Shown here in pieces: positions 11,423-20,296 of a stretch of 64,000 nt of DNA. Source of the DNA: a virus. Location: positions 1-64,000 of the IMG/VR virus record IMGVR_UViG_3300025816_000009; one strand, given 5' to 3'. Under the pieces are notes generated by a model. That model ran no database searches. It saw only the letters and a program-made list of their open reading frames with translations, and had not been told where the DNA came from. How positions within the stretch are numbered: position 1 is the stretch's first letter; the number at the start of each line of letters is the position of its first letter. The position numbers were made by a program, and so were the translations under genes.

Positions 11423-11609
11423 GGGACATTACACAATTGTATTCAGATACGATGTTGACGGCGAAGGTTGCGACCCACCTGCTCACATTATCGAAAGATT
11501 AGGTCATGCGGTTCAACACCTTCATGAGAGAGGCTTCGGGCTTGACATAACCTACGGGAAAACCGATTCTAAAGATTATCAGAAGTTTATTGAGGGATTC
11601 AAACAATGA
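11415..11609 (+). CDS. 64-residue hypothetical protein
   Basis: Overlaps the previous stop by 8 bases and is overlapped in turn by the next gene (ATGA), indicating translational coupling. The sequence (HYTIVFRYDVDGEG..., HIIERLGHAVQHLHERGFGLDITYGK) looks like a small alpha/beta domain. No function recognised. Confidence 0.5.
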   Translation: MSKGHYTIVFRYDVDGEGCDPPAHIIERLGHAVQHLHERGFGLDITYGKTDSKDYQKFIEGFKQ

Positions 11610-11845
11610 GTGATGAACACGACGACCAAGAGTTTGAGGCAACGACATATTCGACAGAGAGTAATCTCGAAGTTGCGAATCATTGGCTAAGAATTGGTAA
11701 ACCGTTCCGGATTGCGATGGGAACGCCGAAGGCGTGGAGATATATTGAAGGTCTTTTGACAATGAACCCCGGTATGGAACTCACAATTAAAAGGGTGGGC
11801 AATTACTTCGAATTGGTGAACAGGGATGCGACCGTTGAGGACTGA
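11606..11845 (+). CDS. 79-residue hypothetical protein
   Basis: Acidic N terminus, then an alpha/beta pattern. Begins 4 bases before the preceding stop and overlaps the SprT-like gene by 20 bases. No recognised domain. Confidence 0.5.
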   Translation: MSDEHDDQEFEATTYSTESNLEVANHWLRIGKPFRIAMGTPKAWRYIEGLLTMNPGMELTIKRVGNYFELVNRDATVED

Positions 11846-12404
11846 ACACCTTTTGGCTGTCAGAGAAATATACCGTCGATTGAAAAGAAGCGAACCAAAT
11901 CGGTTCGGTGGACTTCCGATAGGAACGTCATGGCTTCGCATGGAATATCTTAGAGATGATGCGATACGCACTTTAGCGACAGCAAGTATTGGAGATATTC
12001 CAACTTTGAAAATCCATCCTCGTGCTTTCGAATGGAATCAACCAATTTTACTCAAGGGTTTGGTTCGCCACGAACTAATTCACTTCGTACTCGGACCGGG
12101 AGCAGGCCATGGCGTCCTATTCCGCTCAATAGAGGAAGAGTGGGAACACTTCGAGGATTACAAGCATCAACGAGCCAAGTTCGTCCGCACTTTGGAAGTC
12201 GCCGCGAGAGAAGATGGAAAACTTCACCGATATGAATGTCCGAACTGTCATCGAGCCATTCTAAAGAACCGACCACTGAAACCCGAATCGGCCTGCGAAT
12301 TATGCTGTCAAAACATTAATAACGGAGTTTGGTCAGAAGCCTATGTATTAATAAAGGTGGACTATGACGGAAGGATAAGAGACGTAGGCGAAGACTATGA
12401 CTGA
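11826..12404 (+). CDS. SprT-like zinc metallopeptidase
   Basis: 192 residues with the metallopeptidase signature HELIH at residues 82-86, followed by GPGAGHG with a third His at 95, the spacing seen in SprT/Spartan-like proteins. A C-terminal zinc ribbon (CPNC near 139, CELCC near 157) completes the typical SprT layout. Spartan family members cleave DNA-protein crosslinks; phage SprT-like proteins are common but poorly characterised. It overlaps genes on both sides. The catalytic motif is clear; the viral role is inferred. Confidence 0.75.
   Translation: MRPLRTEHLLAVREIYRRLKRSEPNRFGGLPIGTSWLRMEYLRDDAIRTLATASIGDIPTLKIHPRAFEWNQPILLKGLVRHELIHFVLGPGAGHGVLFRSIEEEWEHFEDYKHQRAKFVRTLEVAAREDGKLHRYECPNCHRAILKNRPLKPESACELCCQNINNGVWSEAYVLIKVDYDGRIRDVGEDYD
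12117..12132. repeat. CTATTG-N4-CAATAG dyad, one mismatch
   Basis: CTATTC CGCT CAATAG inside the SprT-like gene; one of the near-exact copies of the window-wide dyad. Confidence 0.45.
12347..12360 (+). promoter_or_regulatory. Internal TATA-GGTGG promoter
   Basis: TATTAATAAAGGTGG inside the end of the SprT-like gene, about 37 bases before the next start codon; it may drive the following gene separately. Confidence 0.4.
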
Positions 12405-12876
12405 AAAATTAAACAAGAACCAAATAAAGAAATTGACGAGAAATAAAGTGAAGGATGCCTTCACTTCGAAGGGCTGTACCATCTTCAAGAAGACGGCCGG
12501 CTCTGTCTCATACGAGACGATAGGATTGAGCGGTAGCGACCAAAGAATCGGTGCGCTTTACGGTTCTCGCGGTGGCGCTTGTGCGCTATGGGTGAAAGAC
12601 GATGCTTGGAATGTTATCAAAGAAAGTGGGATTGTTTCACCGCAGACTCATACAGTACAAGATGTCAGTATGTTTGCTCGTGGATTCCAATGGGCTATTC
12701 ATTTCAAAGACCATAACGATTCAGCAATCGAGACTGTTATTCTCGCTTGCGTATCAACAGGACAGATTCGTTGGGATGCTACTCAAGAAAGGAGAGCAGT
12801 CGAACAGAGAAGGGCTTCTGAAAGAGTAGTGCGCGAAGCGGCTATGTCCGAGAAGCGTTCTGACCCATGGGCTTAA
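12397..12876 (+). CDS. Hypothetical protein
   Basis: 159 residues with a basic N terminus (EKLNKNQIKKLTRNKVKDAF), a central mixed alpha/beta part and an Arg/Glu-rich C-terminal helix. No recognised family. It overlaps the SprT-like gene by 8 bases, and the next transcription unit has its own promoter, so this closes the block. Confidence 0.55.
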   Translation: MTEKLNKNQIKKLTRNKVKDAFTSKGCTIFKKTAGSVSYETIGLSGSDQRIGALYGSRGGACALWVKDDAWNVIKESGIVSPQTHTVQDVSMFARGFQWAIHFKDHNDSAIETVILACVSTGQIRWDATQERRAVEQRRASERVVREAAMSEKRSDPWA

Positions 12877-12893
12877 GTTCTCAATGAACGTAA

Positions 12894-12918
12894 TCTCTCA
12901 ATGAAAAGGTTTATAACC
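12894..12918 (+). promoter_or_regulatory. Promoter (CTCAATGAAAAGGTTTATAACC)
   Basis: TCTCAATGAAAAGGTTTATAA is the same element that, in reverse, drives most leftward RNAs of the window. The ATG at 12939 lies about 22 bases from the TATA, so the message is nearly leaderless. Confidence 0.6.
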
Positions 12919-12938
12919 AAATAGCCTTACCACTAAAC

Positions 12939-13994
12939 ATGAGCGACAGTGATATTGAAAACACAGTTAACAATCTAAGAACAGTCCTACAGGACTTACC
13001 CGACAAGAGCAAAGGTTTCGCTTCTTCATTAGTAGCAAACTACGACAAGAAAGGTCGCTTGAGTGCGAAACAAATGTATTGGGTCGAGAAACTATACAAC
13101 GACCATACAGGAACAAAGACTGTCAGCCACTCTCTCGCAGAGCCTCGCGAGATTGCTATCCTTAGAACTTACGGACATTTAGTCGGTGCAACAAAGTGGA
13201 AATCAGCAAAACAGAATCAATCATTCGTCGCGTCCTTGGTGGACGGTTGGGATTCACGAGGTAGAATCTCCGACAAACAAATGAAATGGGTTAACACATT
13301 CGTTGACCAAATAAACAAGCAAATCGGTCAGATTCCTGTCGAAGATGGCGTCGGTGGTTTCGAAGCAGTTGTCGAACTTGTCAACAGGGCAGGCGATACA
13401 GGTACAAGGAAACTCAAAGTTCCATCAGTCAATCTTTTCTTTGACGACCGTGAATATGTTATCCGCGCTTATGACTCTAACAGGAACGAACCAAAAACTG
13501 ACAATCTGATGGTTGAGGAAGTTTGGAGAAGTGAGGGTGTAGCGAAATCAAAAATACGCAGAAGTCCGCTTGGATATATTTCTCCTAGTGGAAATTATCA
13601 TCACAGCCGAAACACATCTCAATCTTTTGTTGATGAGATGCGCGACTTCGCAACAGACCCAATAGCAAAGTTAGCGGAGATGGGTAAGATAGCAGGCAAA
13701 TGCACATTCTGTCGAAGAGGACTTCACGACCACAGGTCAACCGCTCACGGCTACGGACCTGTATGTGCTAAGAACTACAGGCTACCATGGAACAATCAAA
13801 CCGCACAGCCAATCATTCAGAAGATTGAACATATCGTGAACATGAAGGCAATCGAACTACGTCCGGGAGTATGGGCGCAAATCGACTTGGAGACGAATAC
13901 GATTATCCAAACATTCGACAGTTATGCTAAGGCACAGGCTTCCGTGGACGAATGGTCTAAATTGGAACACCATGACGCACCTATTGAATGGTAG
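12939..13994 (+). CDS. Repeat protein with DUF6011-like zinc module
   Basis: 351 residues. Two copies of a module FA(S)SLV...D.(K/R)GR(L/I)S.KQM.WV (about residues 27-50 and 97-125) lie in the N-terminal half. A single Cys module CTFCRRGLHDHRST..GYGPVCAKNY near residue 250 resembles the DUF6011-type zinc-binding motif of phage proteins. Such proteins are frequent next to replication or packaging genes but their function is not established. It overlaps the large terminase start by 7 bases. Confidence 0.6.
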   Translation: MSDSDIENTVNNLRTVLQDLPDKSKGFASSLVANYDKKGRLSAKQMYWVEKLYNDHTGTKTVSHSLAEPREIAILRTYGHLVGATKWKSAKQNQSFVASLVDGWDSRGRISDKQMKWVNTFVDQINKQIGQIPVEDGVGGFEAVVELVNRAGDTGTRKLKVPSVNLFFDDREYVIRAYDSNRNEPKTDNLMVEEVWRSEGVAKSKIRRSPLGYISPSGNYHHSRNTSQSFVDEMRDFATDPIAKLAEMGKIAGKCTFCRRGLHDHRSTAHGYGPVCAKNYRLPWNNQTAQPIIQKIEHIVNMKAIELRPGVWAQIDLETNTIIQTFDSYAKAQASVDEWSKLEHHDAPIEW

Positions 13995-15487
13995 AGCCTC
14001 TAACACCCGAGCAGGCTAGGGACATAGCAATCTATCCGGATAGGTGGTCGCAGTATTTCCGTACAATAAACGGACAGCCATTCTCTTTGCATGAGCGTCC
14101 GTATCTCACCGAGATTTACCGACACTTTATGCCGACCAAGAAATATGATTCGGCTAGAATAATCGTAATGAAATGCTCTCGTAAAGTCGAGAAAACTGAA
14201 ACTATCTGTAATCTACTATTATATGGCTTGCTGAATATTCCGTATTTCAATGCGGTATATACAGCGCCTCGACAACCGCAGGTTTCGAGATTTGTTGAAG
14301 AGAGATTGAATGGGGCGCTAATGTCGTCCATCAATGGGGGGTGTTTACTGAAATCCCGAAGGAAAAACTCTGTCGGCCATCAGACCTACGACGTGGGCGC
14401 TAGAAACTTGAATCATTTTTATGCCTACTCGAATTGGGGAGATGCCCACGCTTTGCTCGGTGTTGAAGCCGACCTTTGTTGCATAGACGAATACCAAGAC
14501 TCTGACGGAGACATTCTTCCTATGTTGGTTGAGATGTTGGCTTTGTCAGAATACAAATGGGTCATCGTTTCGGGAACTGCTCGTGAACAAGGTTCAGAGT
14601 TTTGGAAACTATGGGAGAAGACTTCCAAAGCAGAATGGGATGGAGAGAATTGGATTCATACAAATCCCGATGCGTCGATTATCGGTTATCACATGAAACA
14701 ATCTATGCACCCGGAAATATCAGATGCAGATATTAAATTGAAACGAGAAACTTACACTCCGCGAAGATTTGCGAACGAGGTCGAAGGTGAGTTCTTCGCA
14801 GGTTCAACGAAACCGCTGACATTCGCGGACGTTCTCGAATCTATTGACGCCAATAGGGGCATCACAAAGTCAGTAGCACCGCCGGAAACTTGTGTGATGG
14901 GTGTTGATTGGGGTCGCGAAACTACAGTCGTAATTATGAATCCGAAAAATGGAGACATTCTGAACGCGCTCAAGTTAGATTCTCGAGAGGAAGATGAGGT
15001 TGCGAAAATTAAGGAATTAATTTTACAGTATAATTGTCAGCAGGTTGTATGCGACATTGGATATGGAGCGCGACAAGTTCGAGAATTACAGGAAGAGTTT
15101 GGAGAGAGAGTGAAATCTTGCTACTACTCATCTCGACCTTTGACACCTTACGAATACAAACGCCGAGACAATAATCGAAATGTCATTTACATGATTGTCG
15201 TTGATAGAACTACATACGTTGAGATGGCTATCGAGGCAGTCAAAGAACAGGCTCACAAGATTCCGTGGAAGACTGATGAACTAGAATGGATGATAAATGA
15301 GTGGACTACTTTGAACTCAAGCGCGGAAATAGATGAGGCCAATACAAAACCAATCAGAGGACAGCGATTGACCAAGTACGGACGTGATGGAGATGACCAC
15401 GCATTTCACGCTCTCATCTATGCAAGATTGGCCGCTGATTTAGAAGAAGACGGCGACGGATTTGAGATTCGAACTTTTGGCGCTTGA
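13988..15487 (+). CDS. terL: Large terminase subunit (ATPase and nuclease)
   Basis: 499 residues. An N-terminal ATPase has an adenine-binding-like front (YFRTINGQPFSLHERPYLTEIY), a P-loop at residues 63-70 (CSRKVEKT), and Walker B plus catalytic Glu at LCCIDE (163-168) followed by a coupling motif (VSGTARE). The C-terminal RNase H-like nuclease shows D307 (GVDWGRE), D356 (CDIGYG) and GDDHAFHA near the end. It drives DNA packaging through the portal. The P-loop has Glu where GK[T/S] loops normally have Gly, which is unusual. An exact CTATTGACGCCAATAG dyad lies inside the gene. Confidence 0.9.
   Translation: MVEPLTPEQARDIAIYPDRWSQYFRTINGQPFSLHERPYLTEIYRHFMPTKKYDSARIIVMKCSRKVEKTETICNLLLYGLLNIPYFNAVYTAPRQPQVSRFVEERLNGALMSSINGGCLLKSRRKNSVGHQTYDVGARNLNHFYAYSNWGDAHALLGVEADLCCIDEYQDSDGDILPMLVEMLALSEYKWVIVSGTAREQGSEFWKLWEKTSKAEWDGENWIHTNPDASIIGYHMKQSMHPEISDADIKLKRETYTPRRFANEVEGEFFAGSTKPLTFADVLESIDANRGITKSVAPPETCVMGVDWGRETTVVIMNPKNGDILNALKLDSREEDEVAKIKELILQYNCQQVVCDIGYGARQVRELQEEFGERVKSCYYSSRPLTPYEYKRRDNNRNVIYMIVVDRTTYVEMAIEAVKEQAHKIPWKTDELEWMINEWTTLNSSAEIDEANTKPIRGQRLTKYGRDGDDHAFHALIYARLAADLEEDGDGFEIRTFGA
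14841..14856. repeat. Exact CTATTG-N4-CAATAG dyad
   Basis: CTATTGACGCCAATAG inside the terminase gene; one of seven exact copies in the window. Confidence 0.7.
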
Positions 15488-15496
15488 AGCATATCG

Positions 15497-15507
15497 CTCA
15501 TAAACCG
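15497..15507 (+). promoter_or_regulatory. Late-type promoter (ATAAACC box)
   Basis: CTCATAAACCG lies about 21-31 bases upstream of the ATG at 15528. Confidence 0.45.
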
Positions 15508-15527
15508 TTAACGTGAGGGATTTGAAC

Positions 15528-15947
15528 ATGGTAAGGCGAGAACGCAGTTTCAATGACCTACTGATGACATTCGTTGCAGTTCCTTTGGTAGTATCTTGGT
15601 TGGTGTTCGCTTGTTATGTTATTTACAAAGGTTTGAACGACGAAACCGGATTCATTCAACAGAACTTAGACTTCTATGTTGCACTAATAGCAATCATAGG
15701 CGGACCTGCTCTTTTATTCATTAACTCGATACTAGAAGCATGGAAATCAGAACAGAGCGCTCAAATGAACGCACTTCCAATGCGTCTTGAGTTAGACATT
15801 GAGCAAGCAAAAGCAAATACAGCATGGGCATTAGAGGCTCAAAAGATGAGACAATTACATGAAGAGATGTTAGCGGCTAAGGAACAAGACTTCCTTCATG
15901 CACAGGGGCAAACTGCTACGCCCCCTAAGAAAGTGGCAAAAAAATAA
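15528..15947 (+). CDS. Membrane protein with two TM helices and coiled-coil tail
   Basis: 139 residues: two hydrophobic helices (about residues 10-35 and 52-75, separated by a short loop) followed by a charged helix (MRLELDIEQAKANTAWALEAQKMRQLHEEM) and a Lys-rich end. The ATG at 15528 fits the upstream TATA box better than a GTG at 15513. It is first of three small membrane or coiled-coil genes between terminase and portal, a location where lysis or membrane-interaction genes can occur. Holin-like role is speculative. Confidence 0.55.
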   Translation: MVRRERSFNDLLMTFVAVPLVVSWLVFACYVIYKGLNDETGFIQQNLDFYVALIAIIGGPALLFINSILEAWKSEQSAQMNALPMRLELDIEQAKANTAWALEAQKMRQLHEEMLAAKEQDFLHAQGQTATPPKKVAKK

Positions 15948-15958
15948 GGTGAAATAAA

Positions 15959-16210
15959 ATGGATATACTAGGCGTTGAATTACAATATTGGATAGCGGCA
16001 TTAGCGGCAGTGGGAGCATTGACAGTTTGGGGCTTGAAGAAGTATCAGATGTTAATGGCTGACGGAAAAATCACACTTGATGAAGTGATTGATACTCTGA
16101 CAGAAGGAGAAAAACTTGCTGATGATGTTGTCGATGCTGTTGAAGATTTGGAAGAAAAAATCGAAGAGGCAAAAGCAGAAGCAGAAGCAGAGGCGAAAGT
16201 CGATGAGTGA
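15959..16210 (+). CDS. Small single-TM protein, holin-like layout
   Basis: 83 residues: one N-terminal hydrophobic helix (YWIAALAAVGALTVWGL) and an acidic, Ala/Glu-rich helical tail. A strong AAGGTGA Shine-Dalgarno-like sequence precedes the ATG by 7 bases. It overlaps the next gene by 8 bases. Size and topology resemble class III holins or small envelope proteins, but no family motif identifies it. Confidence 0.5.
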   Translation: MDILGVELQYWIAALAAVGALTVWGLKKYQMLMADGKITLDEVIDTLTEGEKLADDVVDAVEDLEEKIEEAKAEAEAEAKVDE

Positions 16211-16451
16211 GTCTGACGACATCTCCGAGATAAAGGCAGAAATCAACAAGATAAAAGATAATCACCTTTTTCATATCGAGAAGGATATGAATCAATTGAA
16301 AATCGACGTGGCTGTAATCAGTGAGAGATTGAAGGCAGTCGAAACATTCCAAGATGATATTAAAGAGTTCATCAAAGCATACGCTCATAGAACAATGGCG
16401 TTTATCGTGGCGGCTTCCGGTGCATCCGTTGGCGTCGTTGGTATGATGTAG
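16203..16451 (+). CDS. XhlA-like coiled-coil/TM protein
   Basis: 82 residues: an N-terminal coiled coil (ISEIKAEINKIKDNHLFHIEKDMNQLKIDVAVISERLKAVE) and a C-terminal hydrophobic segment (MAFIVAASGASVGVVGMM). This is the layout of XhlA-type proteins that act with holins in some Bacillus phages. The ATG overlaps the end of the preceding gene. In an archaeal virus its role may differ. Confidence 0.5.
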   Translation: MSESDDISEIKAEINKIKDNHLFHIEKDMNQLKIDVAVISERLKAVETFQDDIKEFIKAYAHRTMAFIVAASGASVGVVGMM

Positions 16452-16493
16452 TTCCAACAGACTCAATAACCAAGAGCGGTTCTCAATGAACTG

Positions 16494-19169
16494 ATGGCAG
16501 ATAGGCAACGACCTTTGATAGACCGTTTACTTCGTCGTCGGGCTGACCCTGCTGATGTTCAAAAACTGAACAACATGATGAATCAATCTTTAGATTGGGA
16601 CGGAAAAGATTTGGCTTCACTTTCAAAAATACAAATGGCGACAAGTTCGGGTTATCAGAAAAAAAGCGGCGCTAACACGCCTGTTTCTTACGACCTATTG
16701 AGACAAATAGCCAACAAATCAGAAGTTGTAAACGCAATTTTGAGACGAGCAGTTGACGACACTTTGGCAAATGGATATGAGTTTATTTTAGATGACGGAA
16801 AAGAATCCGGTTCAGAAGAACAGTTAAACAAACTTCGAACATTTTTCAAGCGACCAAATCCGGATGATATGGGAGATGAATGGTTAGAGACAATGTTGTT
16901 CGATTTGATTCTGTTCGGAGATGCGTATCTCGAACTTGATGGTTCAGAAGATAAATCATCCGGGGAGAAACAGGAAGATTGGAATTATGGCGGAGACTTA
17001 ATTGCGATTTGGCCTATCGAAGCCGAGACAATGAAAATCATTCCCGCCAAACAATTACCCGCTCCGCCTAACATGGCTTATGTTCAATCCATTAACAAAA
17101 CGACAAGGCGTTTTTCGTCTGACAAAGTTTTGCATATTGCTAAGTTCAAGCAAGGCCGTGGCTACGGTTCATCTCCGCTTATTCCTTTACTCGAAGTTAT
17201 CACAGGACAATTGAACTTGAGCAATTATCTGAACGCTCTTTACACCGGAACTTTACCGAAGACTATTCTAAATGTTGGAGATATTTCCAACGCCGAGATG
17301 AAAGCGATGCTCGGACTTATCGAGCAACAATTGTCAGCCGGTCAATCTCCGTTTGGTTTGATTGCTATCAATGGCGGTTCGGGTTTCAATATGCACAGGC
17401 TTATTGATTCGACTCGTGAAGGAGCGCAATTGGATTTACTCTATTATTATCGTGAAGAGATTTGCGCTGTATTCGGAATCCCGCCGATGAAACTTGGTTG
17501 GGTTCAGACAGGTAAGTTAGCAAATCCCGAACAACAATTAGACGCATGGTACGATGTTGTCGAATCATATCATAATCGAGTTTCGTCTGTAATTAACAAC
17601 AACATTCTTCCACTCTTAGATATTACAGATTGGAAGTTCAAGTTTATTTCAATCAGACCAAAACAAGATGGATTGAGAGCAGAGACGTTCCAAAAGAATG
17701 CGTCAGCGATTTCCGCTTTGAGACAAGAAGCAACAATCTCAATCAATGAAGCAAGAAACATTCTCGGACTTGAGCGAATAGAAATAAGAGAAGCAGATAA
17801 TCCATTCTTCGTTTCTCCAAAATTACAAATCAATCAACCGGACGCTTTCGATAATGAACCTAGTGCAGAAACTACACCGGAAGAATCCGAAAACTTGCCC
17901 GAGGAAGCGTCGTTGAGATTACTCGACCTATTCCCGTCAATAGGCATCCCCGAAGGCTACGGTCAAGGCGCGGGAGATTCACCTCAATTCGAACTTGGCG
18001 AATCTGTCGATTCTGAATTATACGAACAAATTGCGTTCAAGAAAATTGACGAACAGGATGCGTTCGAAGAAATAGAACAAGTTCGAAGCGCTTCTCTCGA
18101 ATCAATGTTTGAAGAAAATCAAAAGGACTTTTCTGATAGATTCATGAAAGCGCTAGATGACAGATTTAGAAACGATGAAGTCATGGTTGGTAAAGACATA
18201 GGCGCAGGCGATTTGAGATGGACGGTTCAGTTCATGGATAAAGAGTTAGAAGAATTACTCAACCAACAGACAATCGTTGCCGGTGTGGAAATGATGGGCG
18301 GTTATAGTGAAACCCTTGCCGTCGTCGGAGCAGGTGTTCCCGGTGCAGTTGGTATCGCAGTAAGCCAAGCAGATGAAGCGGCCATGTCATATTGGATGAG
18401 AAGATGGACTTTGCCTGCTTTACAGAATACACTCAACGGATTCAGAGAAAAGATTCTCGACACGTTTGACAGAATGAATACGAATGGTAAAAATTGGGCG
18501 TGGGCAAGTTCGGAAATGCGACGCATGATTGACCCGACAGGAAATAAATATCCGAAAGGATTCTATCAGAGAATCGCTAGAACCGAAACTCGTCGGGTTG
18601 TCGAATCAGCACACATCTCCGGATTATCAAAAGCGGGAATCCAATTCGTCGAAAGATTAGTGGTTGAAGATGCGACTACCGACAAAGATTTGTGTTCACC
18701 TTTTGATGGGACAATATATCGAGTTGACCAAGCGACAGGAATATTGCCTGCTCATCCAAATTGCAGATGTACATTAGTTGGTTATATTGGAACGCCGGAT
18801 GATGTAAACACCGACCCATTGAAACCAATTATTCCTCAACCCAAAGCCAAGCGCGTACTTACGGTCGCTGACAGAACTCCACCTCAAGGAGTTCGAAACG
18901 CCTGTAAAACGGGAATCAAACTTCACGAAGATGGTTTGAGTGGTTCGGGATTAGAAGGCGCAACCGTTCGAGAAGCAAACGCCATGATTAGAGGCCAACC
19001 GATTACTGTAGCAAAAGCGAAAAAGATGATTAGATGGTGGGGAAGAAATGCAAGATTCCTCGATGAGCCAAAAGATTCACCGGCATGGGTAGCCGCGCTA
19101 TTATGGGGTGGACGAGCCGGACTTTCTTGGTCAAGGAAATTATCAAGAGCGTTAGAGGCGGAAGAGTGA
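16494..19169 (+). CDS. Portal protein fused to MuF-type head protein
   Basis: 891 residues. Residues about 60-430 follow the portal pattern (LLRQIANKSEVVNAILRRAVDD, then GFNMHRLIDSTREGAQLDLLYYYREEICAVFGIPPMKLG). After an acidic linker, residues about 680-770 contain the MuF (Mu gpF) domain with RIARTETRRVVESAH..., D.. DKDLCSPFDG and HPNCRCTLVGY. The last 100 residues form a further small domain (MIRGQPITVAKAKKMIRWWGRN..., ALLWGGRAG) seen in head-maturation proteins. The portal forms the packaging ring; MuF proteins are minor head proteins. Portal-MuF fusions are known but uncommon. Confidence 0.85.
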   Translation: MADRQRPLIDRLLRRRADPADVQKLNNMMNQSLDWDGKDLASLSKIQMATSSGYQKKSGANTPVSYDLLRQIANKSEVVNAILRRAVDDTLANGYEFILDDGKESGSEEQLNKLRTFFKRPNPDDMGDEWLETMLFDLILFGDAYLELDGSEDKSSGEKQEDWNYGGDLIAIWPIEAETMKIIPAKQLPAPPNMAYVQSINKTTRRFSSDKVLHIAKFKQGRGYGSSPLIPLLEVITGQLNLSNYLNALYTGTLPKTILNVGDISNAEMKAMLGLIEQQLSAGQSPFGLIAINGGSGFNMHRLIDSTREGAQLDLLYYYREEICAVFGIPPMKLGWVQTGKLANPEQQLDAWYDVVESYHNRVSSVINNNILPLLDITDWKFKFISIRPKQDGLRAETFQKNASAISALRQEATISINEARNILGLERIEIREADNPFFVSPKLQINQPDAFDNEPSAETTPEESENLPEEASLRLLDLFPSIGIPEGYGQGAGDSPQFELGESVDSELYEQIAFKKIDEQDAFEEIEQVRSASLESMFEENQKDFSDRFMKALDDRFRNDEVMVGKDIGAGDLRWTVQFMDKELEELLNQQTIVAGVEMMGGYSETLAVVGAGVPGAVGIAVSQADEAAMSYWMRRWTLPALQNTLNGFREKILDTFDRMNTNGKNWAWASSEMRRMIDPTGNKYPKGFYQRIARTETRRVVESAHISGLSKAGIQFVERLVVEDATTDKDLCSPFDGTIYRVDQATGILPAHPNCRCTLVGYIGTPDDVNTDPLKPIIPQPKAKRVLTVADRTPPQGVRNACKTGIKLHEDGLSGSGLEGATVREANAMIRGQPITVAKAKKMIRWWGRNARFLDEPKDSPAWVAALLWGGRAGLSWSRKLSRALEAEE
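17928..17943. repeat. CTATTG-N4-CAATAG dyad, one mismatch
   Basis: CTATTC CCGT CAATAG in the portal-MuF gene. Confidence 0.45.
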
Positions 19170-19541
19170 ATGTTCAAAGCATCAGCCACAGGATTGAACT
19201 TTAGTAAGTTGAGCAAGTTCGCAGGCGATTCCAATAAGAAAGTCAATAGAAATGTTTCAAGAGCAGTACAGAAAATCGCATTCAATATTCTAAGAGATGC
19301 GAAAAGAAACGCACCCATCAGAACAGGAGCGCTTAGAGCAAGTGGTCGAGTTTTAGAAATCAATAAAATGAAGCAAGAAATTGAGTTTGGTGGTAGTGGG
19401 ACAGGAGTAAACTACGCGGCGGCAATCGAATACGGGACAGGTCGAATAAGTCCCAAACCATTTCTCCGCCCGGCTGTCAAACAAAATCAAGCCGAAGCGA
19501 ACCGATTACTAATTAAGGCAGTACAAGACGGAACAAAGTGA
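19170..19541 (+). CDS. HK97 gp10-like neck (head-tail) protein
   Basis: 123 residues with the gp10 family pattern: AFNILRDAKRNAPIRTGALRASGRV..., then YAAAIEYGTGRISPKPFLRPAV. Members form part of the head-tail interface in siphoviruses. It abuts the portal-MuF stop and overlaps the next small gene, consistent with a head-gene operon. Confidence 0.8.
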   Translation: MFKASATGLNFSKLSKFAGDSNKKVNRNVSRAVQKIAFNILRDAKRNAPIRTGALRASGRVLEINKMKQEIEFGGSGTGVNYAAAIEYGTGRISPKPFLRPAVKQNQAEANRLLIKAVQDGTK

Positions 19542-19708
19542 TGGACTATCGAGACAGGGAATACAAGAAGAAACCCGGTCGTTGTAGAATATGCGAGAAG
19601 AAATGGAAGACCCCAAAGAAATCCGGCATTGTTCTGATAACGTGTGATGAATGCAGAGCAAAGATGTTGGGCAACAGTAAGAAACCCCGACGAAGGCGTA
19701 AGAAGTAA
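19541..19708 (+). CDS. Small basic zinc-ribbon protein
   Basis: 55 residues beginning MDYRDREYKKKPGRCRICEKK, with CRIC and CDEC pairs and a very basic C terminus (KKPRRRRKK). Start and stop overlap both neighbours by 1 base, so it is almost certainly translated. It may bind DNA or RNA; function unknown. Confidence 0.6.
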   Translation: MDYRDREYKKKPGRCRICEKKWKTPKKSGIVLITCDECRAKMLGNSKKPRRRRKK

Positions 19709-20151
19709 TGCCGAGGAACTTTCGCAAACTCAACATCCGAAGGTATGTCGGAACTGTTCCCAATCTAACTTACGCATTTGCTAACTTCACAAATATGACT
19801 CCAAACGAATTGTTGAATAATTACAAGGATTATGCAAACGGTGATTCGATAGGCGGAACGGGAACGACACGAACTCCATTAGGAGCGACCGTACATATAG
19901 ATTCAAGCGCACCTAGATTATTGGGAGCATTCCCCGGCGGTGGGATGAATACGACAGGATATACAAATACGAGAATCGCCGCTGTCTCTCAAGTTCCACT
20001 ACAGACACCCCAATTGACAGTCGCCGGAACGATTCTTGCGACACCGACGAATCTAACTTTTTCACCATGGGGCGGAACAGGAACTTTGGATAATGCAGTT
20101 AATGGAAAAGCCACGCGATTGCTAAGGCCAATGTTTGTAAAAGTGGTCTGA
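19708..20151 (+). CDS. Probable virion protein
   Basis: 147 residues, Thr/Gly/Asn-rich, beta-like, with a basic N terminus (MPRNFRKLNIRRYVG). The composition and position at the end of the portal/neck run point to a structural role. No family recognised. A hairpin follows the stop codon. Confidence 0.5.
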   Translation: MPRNFRKLNIRRYVGTVPNLTYAFANFTNMTPNELLNNYKDYANGDSIGGTGTTRTPLGATVHIDSSAPRLLGAFPGGGMNTTGYTNTRIAAVSQVPLQTPQLTVAGTILATPTNLTFSPWGGTGTLDNAVNGKATRLLRPMFVKVV

Positions 20152-20177
20152 CGTATTCATAGCGGTTGCCGCGTCAG
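20148..20177. terminator. Hairpin after virion gene
   Basis: CTGACG pairs with CGTCAG around an inner GCGG-TTG-CCGC stem, overlapping the last codons of the gene. It may end the rightward message, or the leftward RNA started at 20206. Confidence 0.35.
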
Positions 20178-20205
20178 TCGTTCGCTGTACTGCCCTCACG
20201 CTTTC

Positions 20206-20226
20206 TAGTTATAAACCTTTTCATTG
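20206..20226 (-). promoter_or_regulatory. Leftward promoter (TTATAAACC and ATTGATA box)
   Basis: In reverse this reads CAATGAAAAGGTTTATAAC, identical in type to the promoter at 12.9 kb. Only about 50 bases lie between it and the gene end to its left, so it would make a very short RNA or antisense transcript. Confidence 0.5.
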
Positions 20227-20253
20227 ATAGATTGTGAAATTGATATTGGGTTA

Positions 20254-20296
20254 GATTCCCCCCGTTCGTTATCACGAGTAGTTTCGGGGGGGATTC
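20254..20296. terminator. C6/G6 hairpin followed by T-run
   Basis: GATTCCCCCC (20254-20263) faces GGGGGGATTC, followed by TTTTT. Nine of ten arm positions pair. It would end the leftward RNA starting near 20410 or rightward transcripts. A closely related hairpin stands at 49.87 kb. Confidence 0.5.
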
